Shown piece by piece: positions 40,295 to 46,815 of a DNA stretch of 64,000 bases (its first letter is position 1; each line of letters opens with the position of its first letter). Below the pieces are notes generated by a model. That model searched no databases. It was not told the origin of the DNA and worked only from the letters and a program-made list of their open reading frames with translations. A program made the position numbers and the translations under genes. The DNA comes from SKPT01 sp040905445 (GTDB lineage Bacteria; Planctomycetota; Phycisphaerae; Phycisphaerales; Phycisphaeraceae), in NCBI GenBank assembly GCA_040905445.1, contig JBBDRN010000049.1, positions 6,902 through 70,901 of the forward strand, in the 5' to 3' direction.

Positions 40295-41266
40295 TCAGGC
40301 GCCGGCCGCTGCCGAATCCCGCGTCCCCGTCGCCAGCAACAGCGCCGGGCCCCGGGCCTCGGCCTCGGGAGGCACGTGGTCGCATCGCGCGCCTTTGAAG
40401 CCCGCCTCCGTCAACAGCTCCGTGAGCTGCTCGGGCTCGAAACCCAGCGAGAGCTGCCCCATCTGTCGGCGGAAGCCCTCGCGATCATGTCGCAGCAAGT
40501 CCACCACCGACGCCCGGCCGCCGGGCTTGAGGATTCGCGCCATCTCGCTGGCGACGCGTGCCGGCTCGGGCACATAAGTCAGCGTCAGGACCAGGATCGC
40601 GGCGTCGCAGGTTGCGTCGTCGAGCGGCACCTGCTCCAGGTCGCCCTGCCTGAGCTCGACGTTGGGCAGGTGCCCGATGCGCTGCTGGGCGGCGTTGAGC
40701 ATGGCGGGCGAGTTGTCGACGCCGATCACCCAGCCCGCGAAGCGCGCCAGGTCGGCGGTAATCGCGCCCGTCCCGCAGCCGAGGTCGGCGACCGTCCACT
40801 CGCGCGGGAGCAGGCCGAGGCAGGCGTCGCGGGCGAAGCTGGGCCCGTAGAGCTCGTCACGGATGCGATCCCACTCGTCGGCGGCGCCGGCGAAGAAGGC
40901 CCGGGAGTCCTCCTTGCGCTGCCGCAGCCGCTGCACGAGGCGGAGGGCGTCCTGTTGCAGCGTCGCCCAGCCGTTGGTCTGCTCGCGGGCAAGGATCCAG
41001 AGCTTGCGCTGGGCGGGGCCGAGCTCGTCGAGGACCATGCGGTAGAGGTTGGTCGTGCCCTGTCGACGGCTGCTGATCCACCCCTCGTCGCCGAGGAGCT
41101 TGAGATGCCTGCTCACGGTGGATTGGGGCATCTGGAGGACGTCGCAGAGGTCGGAGACGCCGAGCTCGTGGCGTTCGAGCAGGCCGAGCAGGCGCAGGCG
41201 CGTCGGCTCGGCAAGGCTGGCCATCCATTTGAGCAGGGCGTCGGGTTGGGTCGCGGTGTCAATCAT
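40295..41266 (-). CDS. ArsR-family regulator fused to a SAM-dependent methyltransferase
   Basis: The 323-residue protein has an N-terminal winged helix (residues 10-95: LAEPTRLRLLGLLERHELGVSDLC then QMPQSTVSRHLKLLGDEGWI, recognition helix). The C-terminal class I methyltransferase domain has motif I VADLGCGTGAITADL and later LKPGGRASVVDLL. Such ArsR-methyltransferase proteins often sit beside methionine-cycle genes; here ahcY follows on the same strand. A plausible scheme is that the methyltransferase domain senses SAM or SAH and controls the operon. The catalytic activity of the domain is unproven. No metal-binding cysteine motif of ArsR/SmtB type (ELCVCDL) is present; the equivalent reads ELGVSDL. 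Confidence 0.9.
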   Translation of the reverse strand: MIDTATQPDALLKWMASLAEPTRLRLLGLLERHELGVSDLCDVLQMPQSTVSRHLKLLGDEGWISSRRQGTTNLYRMVLDELGPAQRKLWILAREQTNGWATLQQDALRLVQRLRQRKEDSRAFFAGAADEWDRIRDELYGPSFARDACLGLLPREWTVADLGCGTGAITADLARFAGWVIGVDNSPAMLNAAQQRIGHLPNVELRQGDLEQVPLDDATCDAAILVLTLTYVPEPARVASEMARILKPGGRASVVDLLRHDREGFRRQMGQLSLGFEPEQLTELLTEAGFKGARCDHVPPEAEARGPALLLATGTRDSAAAGA

Positions 41267-41272
41267 CTGTCT

Positions 41273-41317
41273 ATCCGGATGAACGACTAATCATAAGGCC
41301 ATTTGCCCCCACGTCAA
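41273..41317 (-). promoter_or_regulatory. Promoter and probable operator of the ArsR-MT/ahcY operon
   Basis: Minus strand: TTGACG (41317-41312), 16 bases, TATGAT (41295-41290). Immediately after the expected start point lies the palindrome ATCCGGAT (41280-41273), within an imperfect longer dyad. Its position at about +3 to +10 suits a repressor site for the product of the first gene. Confidence 0.65.
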
Positions 41318-41349
41318 CCGCTGGCGTGTTTCCCCGCCGCACGATGCCG

Positions 41350-41371
41350 TAGGGGCCGCTGTGCGGACCTT
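41350..41371. repeat. Family E half-element
   Basis: TAGGGGCCGCTGTGCGGACC without a facing partner. The rest of the 41318-41573 gap holds no further feature that I recognise. Confidence 0.6.
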
Positions 41372-41573
41372 CTCCCTATCACCCCCCGTGCCCCGCGTTC
41401 GCAGCCGCCCTCAGTCGGCCGGAAGGGGGGGTGACTTCCTAAGCAACTGCAAAACAATCACCTACAAGCACGTCCTGATCCCCCCGCCGCCACGATTCGC
41501 CCCCCGCGCCCCAAGCCGCTATCCTCGCCGCCAACGCCTTTCCCCCCGCCCCCCCCGCAAGCGAGCCCCTGCC

Positions 41574-42860
41574 GTGCCTCCCATCCCTTCCCCCGCCACC
41601 TCCGCCCCCGCCACCTCCGCCACCGCCACCCCCGTCACCCTCGGCGTTGCCGGCGTCGGCGGCTACGCCGGCGTCATCACCGACCTCATCCTCGCCAACG
41701 AGCAGACCACCGACCCGCGCGTCCGGCTCGCCGGCGTCTGCGACCCCAACCCCGGCGCCTTCCCCGACCGCGTCGCGGCGCTGCGCGGCAAGGGCGTGCA
41801 GGTCTTCGACAGCTTCGACGCCCTGCTCGCTGTGGACGCCATCGACGCCGTCTGGCTGCCGATCCCCATCGACCTGCACCGGCCGTTCACCGAGCAGGCG
41901 CTGGCGGCGGGCAAGGCGGTGATGGTCGAGAAGCCGGCCGCGGGCACCGTCGACGAACTCGATGCGATGATCGCCGCCCGCGACGCGGCGGGGCTGCCCG
42001 TGGCGGTGGGCTTTCAGGACCAGTACCGCCTTGCGACACTGGTGGTCAAGCAGCGCCTGCTCGACGGCGTGCTCGGGCCCATCCGCCGGGCGAGCGTCGT
42101 CGGTCTCGGCCCGCGCACGGACACCTACTTCAAGCGCTCCGCCTGGGCCGGCCGCATCCGCCACAACGGGCGCTACGTCCTGGACAGCCCGGCCCAGAAC
42201 GCGATGGCCCACTTCATCAACCTGCCCCTGTTCCTGCTCGGACCCAGTCTCCACGAGCATGCCCACCCGGTCGACGTCGAGGCCGAGCTCTACCGCGCCG
42301 CCGCGATCGAGAACTACGACACCATCAGCGGGCGCGTGACGCTCGAAGAAGGCCCGGCCCTGCTCATCCTCATGACCCACGCCTGCGAGCAGACCAGCCA
42401 CCCCGCCATCCGCATCCAGGGCGAGCGCGGCGAGTTGACCTGGTCGCCGATCAACGGCCCGGCAATCCTCACCACACCCGACGGCCGGGAAGTCATCGGC
42501 GCCGACGAGGGCGCGCCCGAGGCCAGCCGACGCATGCTTCAGCGCTTCGCCCGTCTGGTGCGGGGCGTTGACGAGCCGGAAGTGGCGGTGGCGACGCTCG
42601 AGAGTGCCCGCCGGCACACGGTGGTGATCAACGGCATTTCGGAGGCGGCACCGATCATCGCCGCGCCGCCCGAGGCGGTGGCGCAGGTCGCCGGGCGGGG
42701 CGGGACGGTGGCGGCGATCAAGGGGATTGAGCAGGCGTTCGAACGCTGCGCCGCCCGGCACGCGCTGCTGCATGAGGCGGGCGGTCTGGGCTTCACGCCC
42801 CGCGCCGGCCGACGATCGCTCGTCGGCTACAGCCACTTCGCCGGCCCCGCGGGCGGGTGA
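41574..42860 (+). CDS. Gfo/Idh/MocA family oxidoreductase
   Basis: The 428-residue protein has a Rossmann start (VTLGVAGVGGYAGVITDLIL) preceded by an Ala/Thr/Pro tail. The family motif VMVEKPAAG has its lysine near residue 121. The C-terminal domain includes GFQDQYRLATLVVKQRLLDG and NAMAHFINLPLFLLGPS. GTG 41574 is a reasonable start because it leaves only a short low-complexity tail; ATG 41361 would add 71 improbable residues. The N-terminal tail (PATSAPATSATATPVT) is written by a CCGCCAC tandem repeat. The substrate is unknown; it is not closely similar to the gene at 621-1691. Confidence 0.85.
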   Translation: MPPIPSPATSAPATSATATPVTLGVAGVGGYAGVITDLILANEQTTDPRVRLAGVCDPNPGAFPDRVAALRGKGVQVFDSFDALLAVDAIDAVWLPIPIDLHRPFTEQALAAGKAVMVEKPAAGTVDELDAMIAARDAAGLPVAVGFQDQYRLATLVVKQRLLDGVLGPIRRASVVGLGPRTDTYFKRSAWAGRIRHNGRYVLDSPAQNAMAHFINLPLFLLGPSLHEHAHPVDVEAELYRAAAIENYDTISGRVTLEEGPALLILMTHACEQTSHPAIRIQGERGELTWSPINGPAILTTPDGREVIGADEGAPEASRRMLQRFARLVRGVDEPEVAVATLESARRHTVVINGISEAAPIIAAPPEAVAQVAGRGGTVAAIKGIEQAFERCAARHALLHEAGGLGFTPRAGRRSLVGYSHFAGPAGG

Positions 42861-43031
42861 ACTCGACTCGGGCGTGCCACCGGTGGTCGTCGGGTGCGTG
42901 CAGCGAAGCGGAAACCTACCACGACGGGGACGGTCGATTGCGCTGCACCCGCCCGACCTCCAGCGCGGCGTGCGAGGCGGAGATTTGGTGCTGGCGTCGC
43001 CGCCGTCCCGTGTGTTAAAATACTCCTCCTT

Positions 43032-43841
43032 ATGCGTTTATTTCCGCGACTGTGGATGCTGGTTGCCGTCTGCCTGCTGGTCGTTGCCGGTTGCGAGCTG
43101 GAGACGCGGATCGTCAAGGATGGATGGGGCGACTTTCCCGCCGACCCGCCCGTCGAGGCTCATGCCGACGACCCGTCGCGGCCGACCTGGGGCGTGCTGC
43201 TCGAGCAGTTCAGCGGCGAAGAGCGCCACCAGCAGGCTCAAGGGCTCATCGACCGTCTTCGCCGGCAGGCCGCGGTGATCGACGCCTGGGCCGTCGACGA
43301 GCCGGGCGTCACAAGCGTCTACCGCGGGCGATTCACCGACCCTTCCACCGACGCGGCCCGCGAGCTGCTGGCGCGCACGCGACGAATCCAGCTCGGCGAT
43401 GAAACGCCCTTCGCCCACGCCATGCTCAGCTCGCCGGCGACGCGCGGCGGCGAGGGCCCGGTGCGCGATCGCCTGGACCTGCGCCAGTACCCGGGCTACC
43501 ACTCGCTGCTGGTGGGGTTCTACGACGACGCGTACGACGGCGACCGGCGCGAGGCCGCTGAACGCCGCGCCCACGAGCTGCGCGAGCAGGAGCATGAAGC
43601 CTACTACTACCACGGGCCAAACCAGTCGATGGTCACCGTCGGGCTGTTCAGCTATGACGAGGCGTTCGTCGCCGTGGACAACCCGCGTGCGGCCGCGACA
43701 CAGGTCGATGCCTACTCCGACCGCGTGCGACATCTGCAGGAGACGTTTCCGCACAACCAGGCCAACGGCGAGACGCTCATGGTCGAGGACGAGCAGGGCG
43801 CAGAGCGCGAGCAGGCGAGCATGATTGTCCGGGTGAACTGA
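43032..43841 (+). CDS. Lipoprotein of unknown function
   Basis: The 269-residue product has a short signal with lipobox VAGC (MRLFPRLWMLVAVCLLVVAGC, split here). The mature part is soluble. Two stretches, WGVLLEQFSGEERHQQAQGLIDRLRR (split here) and MVTVGLFSYDEAFV, recall the strand-helix pattern of SPOR domains, which bind denuded peptidoglycan; I treat that as a weak suggestion. TAAAAT (43016-43021) ends ten bases before ATG 43032 and there is no Shine-Dalgarno, so the mRNA is probably leaderless or nearly so. Confidence 0.7.
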   Translation: MRLFPRLWMLVAVCLLVVAGCELETRIVKDGWGDFPADPPVEAHADDPSRPTWGVLLEQFSGEERHQQAQGLIDRLRRQAAVIDAWAVDEPGVTSVYRGRFTDPSTDAARELLARTRRIQLGDETPFAHAMLSSPATRGGEGPVRDRLDLRQYPGYHSLLVGFYDDAYDGDRREAAERRAHELREQEHEAYYYHGPNQSMVTVGLFSYDEAFVAVDNPRAAATQVDAYSDRVRHLQETFPHNQANGETLMVEDEQGAEREQASMIVRVN

Positions 43842-43893
43842 GGCCGAATGCCGAGCGTTTGAACCGGCCTGGATCTGACGACGTCTGTCAATG

Positions 43894-43921
43894 AAAACCG
43901 CCCCGGCTTGCGCCGAGGCGG
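43894..43921 (-). terminator. Terminator of the rplKAJL operon
   Basis: Minus strand: CCGCCTCGGC-GCAA-GCCGGGGCGG-TTTT, 36 bases beyond the rplL stop. The 10-bp stem is GC-rich with a tetraloop and T-run. Confidence 0.85.
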
Positions 43922-43956
43922 TGGGTTGGCTGCTGGTTGTTGTCGTGGCGGCGTGC

Positions 43957-44340
43957 TTACTTGATCTCGACGCTGCCGCCGACTTCCTTGATCTGGGCGG
44001 CGAGGGCGTCGGCCTCGTCCTTGGACGCGCCTTCCTTGAGCGGCTTGGGGACGTTGTCCACGAGGTCCTTGGCCTCCTTGAGACCCAGACCCGTCACCTC
44101 GCGCACGACCTTGATCACCTTGATCTTCTGATCGCCGGCGGCGGTGAGGACGACGTTGAACTCGGTCTGCTCCTCGGCCTCCTCGGCGGCGGCGGCGGGG
44201 GCGGCCATGACGGCGCCGGCGGCGGCGGGCTCGATGCCGTATTCTTCCTTGAGGTAGTTGCCCAGGTCCACCGCTTCCTTGAGCGTCAGCCCGACGAGCT
44301 TGTCGCCGAGCTCCTTGATGGGCGCTTCCACTTCAGCCAT
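43957..44340 (-). CDS. rplL: 50S ribosomal protein bL12
   Basis: The 127-residue stalk protein recruits translational GTPases. It has the N-terminal dimerisation helices (IKELGDKLVGLTLKEAVDLG), an alanine-rich hinge (AAPAAAAEEAEE) and the C-terminal domain FNVVLTAAGDQKIKVIKVVRE with GLGLKEAKDLVD. Length is standard. AAAGGA precedes ATG 44340. It is last in rplK-rplA-rplJ-rplL. In most bacteria rpoB follows; here the operon ends in a terminator. Confidence 0.98.
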   Translation of the reverse strand: MAEVEAPIKELGDKLVGLTLKEAVDLGNYLKEEYGIEPAAAGAVMAAPAAAAEEAEEQTEFNVVLTAAGDQKIKVIKVVREVTGLGLKEAKDLVDNVPKPLKEGASKDEADALAAQIKEVGGSVEIK

Positions 44341-44447
44341 GAGTCACGATCCTTTCGTAGCACGAATCCATGTGTCCAAGAGGTCGCAGCCCGTTGCCGC
44401 GATTTAACCCACGATGGGGCCAGTCGGACGACGATGTCCTGATCCTG

Positions 44448-44552
44448 TCAACCGCGAAGACGCGAAGGAAGCGAAGGAGACACGAAGAAAGTCAGCAAAA
44501 ACTCTGCCTTCGTGATTTCTTCTGCCACTTCACCTCTTCGCGGTAGAAGCGT
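44448..44552. repeat. Inverted CGCGAAG repeat between rplJ and rplL
   Basis: ACCGCGAAGACGCGAAGGAAG at about 44450 and its rough inverse CACTTCACCTCTTCGCGGT near 44526-44544 enclose a more AT-rich centre. Because it is inside the rplJ-rplL transcript it could fold and adjust the L10:L12 ratio, which must be about 1:4 to 1:6. Confidence 0.6.
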
Positions 44553-44558
44553 TCTCGC

Positions 44559-45110
44559 TTACGCCACCTTCCCGATCGCCTCGCCTGCTTCGAGCTTGTC
44601 CTTGATGGCGTCGACCAGGCCGGCGAGCTTCTGCGCCGGGCTGAGGATCGAGCCGACGAGCTTCTGCGCCGGGGTGAGGATGAGCTGCACGACCTGGGCC
44701 TGGGCCTCTTCGCGGGTCGGGTACTTGCTGAGCGTCTCGATCTCGTCGGGGCCGAAGACGGTGCCGTCGAGCACCGCGCCGCGGAAGGTCAGGCCTTCGA
44801 TCTGCTTGACCCACGTCAGCAGTTCGCGGGCCACGTCGACCGCGGTGGCGTCGCCGTTGTGCGGGTAGACCATGGCGGCCGAGCCTTCGAGCAGATCCTG
44901 CACCGGCTCGAGGGGCGTGCCCTCGAACGCCTTCTTCGCCAGGCTGTTCTTGACCACGGTGACCTTGACCTGCTTGGCGTGCAGCCCGGCGCGCAGGCGG
45001 TTGTTGACGCCGGCGTCAATGCCGCGGATGTCGATCAGCACGGCGCCGGTGACGTCACCGAAGCGCTGCTTGTACGACTCGATCATCAATTCCTTGACAG
45101 GCTTGCTCAT
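44559..45110 (-). CDS. rplJ: 50S ribosomal protein uL10
   Basis: The 183-residue base of the ribosomal stalk starts MSKPVKELMIESYKQRFGDV. It has the RNA-binding domain (VTVVKNSLAKKAF, GSAAMVYPHNGDATAVD) and a C-terminal helix that binds L12 dimers (PAQKLAGLVDAIKDKLEAGE). AAGGA precedes ATG 45110. The 118-base gap to rplA contains another TGCGTCTGTGCG-type low-complexity stretch rather than an obvious L10 leader. Confidence 0.97.
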   Translation of the reverse strand: MSKPVKELMIESYKQRFGDVTGAVLIDIRGIDAGVNNRLRAGLHAKQVKVTVVKNSLAKKAFEGTPLEPVQDLLEGSAAMVYPHNGDATAVDVARELLTWVKQIEGLTFRGAVLDGTVFGPDEIETLSKYPTREEAQAQVVQLILTPAQKLVGSILSPAQKLAGLVDAIKDKLEAGEAIGKVA

Positions 45111-45228
45111 CTCTTCAGTCCTTCGTTCTTAAACGGCTTTGCCCGAGGCCTCTGCGCTCTTTGCGTCTGTGCGTGCGTGTCTTGTTTCGTCTGCGTCCTC
45201 GGCGCTCTCGCCCGTGGCGCCTGGGCGT

Positions 45229-45927
45229 TTACGCCGGCTTGGTCGCGAGCTCGACCAGCACGCCGGGCGTCATTGTCCCGGACAGGGCGATCTGCTGGAT
45301 GAACGTGCCCTTGGCGGACGCGGGCTTCATCCGCTCGATGTTGGCGATGAACGCCTGCGCGTTCTGGGCCAGGCTCTGGGCGTCGAAGCTCTGCTTGCCG
45401 ACCACGGCGTGGATGTTGCCGCCGCTGTCGTTGCGGAATTCGACCTTGCCGGCCCGGTATTCCTTGACCGCGTCGATGACGTTGGGCGTCACCGTGCCGC
45501 TCTTGGGCGAGGGCATGAGCCCCTTGGGCCCGAGCGATCGCCCGAGGCGGGCGACGACGCGCATCATGTCGGGGCTCGCGATGGCGACGTCGAACTCCAG
45601 CCAGCCGCCCTCGATCTTCGCGACGAGCTCCTCGCCGCCGGCATCCTCGGCCCCGGCCTCCTTGGCGGGCTTGACGAGGTCATGGCCGCAGAACGCGATC
45701 ACGCGCTTGGTCTTGCCGATGCCGTGGGGCAGGGAGACCGCGCCGCGGATCGCCTGGTCCGCCTGCCGCGGGTCGATGCCGAGGTTGATCGCGATTTCGA
45801 TGGACTGGTCGAACTTGACCGCCTTGAACGCCTTGACGCGCTGGATGGCTTCTTCCAGCGGGACGGTCTGCTTCTCGGGGATCTTGCCGGCGTCGGCGCG
45901 GTAGCGCTTGCCATGTCGTCGGGGCAT
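45229..45927 (-). CDS. rplA: 50S ribosomal protein uL1
   Basis: The 232-residue protein binds 23S rRNA at the L1 stalk and in many bacteria represses its own mRNA. Start MPRRHGKRYRADAGK fits the family, and AAAGGA lies eight bases upstream; the frame extends 17 codons further, which I reject. Marks are the two-domain layout with LGRSLGPKGLMPSPKSGTVT (about residues 122-141) and GNIHAVVGKQSF. uL1 normally starts with a lysine-rich MAKxxKR; here it is arginine-rich. Confidence 0.97.
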   Translation of the reverse strand: MPRRHGKRYRADAGKIPEKQTVPLEEAIQRVKAFKAVKFDQSIEIAINLGIDPRQADQAIRGAVSLPHGIGKTKRVIAFCGHDLVKPAKEAGAEDAGGEELVAKIEGGWLEFDVAIASPDMMRVVARLGRSLGPKGLMPSPKSGTVTPNVIDAVKEYRAGKVEFRNDSGGNIHAVVGKQSFDAQSLAQNAQAFIANIERMKPASAKGTFIQQIALSGTMTPGVLVELATKPA

Positions 45928-46002
45928 CGGGGGGTTCCTTTCGAGTTCCCGCGGCCGTGAGCCGGGGTCGTCTCCCACGATCAGGGCTCGTGGTAAGCCA
46001 GA

Positions 46003-46024
46003 TTAATTTCTGATTTCTGACTTT
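46003..46024. repeat. Short TTTCTGA heptamer repeat between rplK and rplA
   Basis: ATTAATTTCTGATTTCTGAC contains TTTCTGA twice in tandem, an AT-rich patch in the 119-base rplK-rplA gap. Confidence 0.5.
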
Positions 46025-46046
46025 ACGATCAGCGGCCATCAATCAA

Positions 46047-46484
46047 TCAGACGTTGCCTTCGATTTCGATGCCCATCGAGCGGGCGGTGCCGGCGATGGT
46101 GCGGACGTTGGCTTCGACACTCGCGCCGCCGAGTTCCTTGATCTTCTCCTCGGCGATGGTGCGGAGTTGGTCGACGGTGACCTTGCCCGCGGCAGTCTTG
46201 CTCGGCTCGCCGGAGCCCTTGTCGATGCCGGCGGCCTCGCGCAGGAGCACCGCGGCGGGCGGGCTCTTGATCTCGAAGTCGAACGTGCGGTCGCGGTAGA
46301 CCGTGATCACGCAGCCGACGACCTTGCCGTTGAGCTGCTTGGTCGCCTCGTTGAACTGCTGGATGAACTGGCCGGGGTTGACGCCATGCTGGCCGAGCGC
46401 CGGCCCGATGGGCGGCGCAGGCGTGGCGGTGCCGCCGGGCGCCTGGATCTTGAACTGCGAGGTAATCTCTTTCTTCTTGGCCAT
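46047..46484 (-). CDS. rplK: 50S ribosomal protein uL11
   Basis: The 145-residue protein of the GTPase-associated centre begins MAKKKEITSQFKIQAPGGTA. It continues with PAPPIGPALGQHGVNPGQFI (the N-terminal domain contacting L10 and factors) and ends with the rRNA-binding domain KTAAGKVTVDQLRTIAEEKI. GAGG lies upstream of ATG 46484. It heads the ribosomal operon; nusG and secE, its usual upstream neighbours, are absent. Confidence 0.98.
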   Translation of the reverse strand: MAKKKEITSQFKIQAPGGTATPAPPIGPALGQHGVNPGQFIQQFNEATKQLNGKVVGCVITVYRDRTFDFEIKSPPAAVLLREAAGIDKGSGEPSKTAAGKVTVDQLRTIAEEKIKELGGASVEANVRTIAGTARSMGIEIEGNV

Positions 46485-46569
46485 GGCGAGCCTCGTGTCG
46501 GTGGGGCGCCGGTGGGGGCGCTGGCGGGGGGACCCGCGCGCAGGGGTGCGCGGGCGGGTCGAGCCGGGC

Positions 46570-46598
46570 AGTATAGCACAGGCCGCGGAGGGGTGCCA
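46570..46598 (-). promoter_or_regulatory. Promoter of rplKAJL with leader hairpin
   Basis: Minus strand: TGGCAC (46598-46593), 17 bases, TATACT (46575-46570). The ~80-base leader contains the stem GACCCGC/GCGGGTC (46560-46531), a candidate site for uL1 autoregulation, though no match to the L1-binding consensus was established. Confidence 0.55.
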
Positions 46599-46615
46599 GG
46601 GGGCGGGGGGTGGTC

Positions 46616-46655
46616 GAAATTCAGAATTCAAAATTCAGAATTCAGAATTCGAGCG
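46616..46655. repeat. AATTCAGA-type heptamer repeat
   Basis: Units AATTCAG, AATTCAA, AATTCAG, AATTCAG, AATTCGA follow each other at 46619-46652. The same repeat family occurs at 4782-4808. It lies in the divergent gap between rplK and the helicase gene. The remaining gap to 46800 holds a G-tract (46675-46688) and no other recognised feature. Confidence 0.75.
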
Positions 46656-46815
46656 AGGGCGTGTGGCGCGTGGCGGGGGGGGGGGGGCGGGTTGGCGGTC
46701 GCGCTCCGGGCGACGCGGGTGGCGATGGTCTTGGGCCCGCTGCCAACGCGTGCCGCCGCGATCTGAACGCGCCGGCGGTCGCTAACGTCGCCGCCGCAGG
46801 TGATAGACTCATCAT

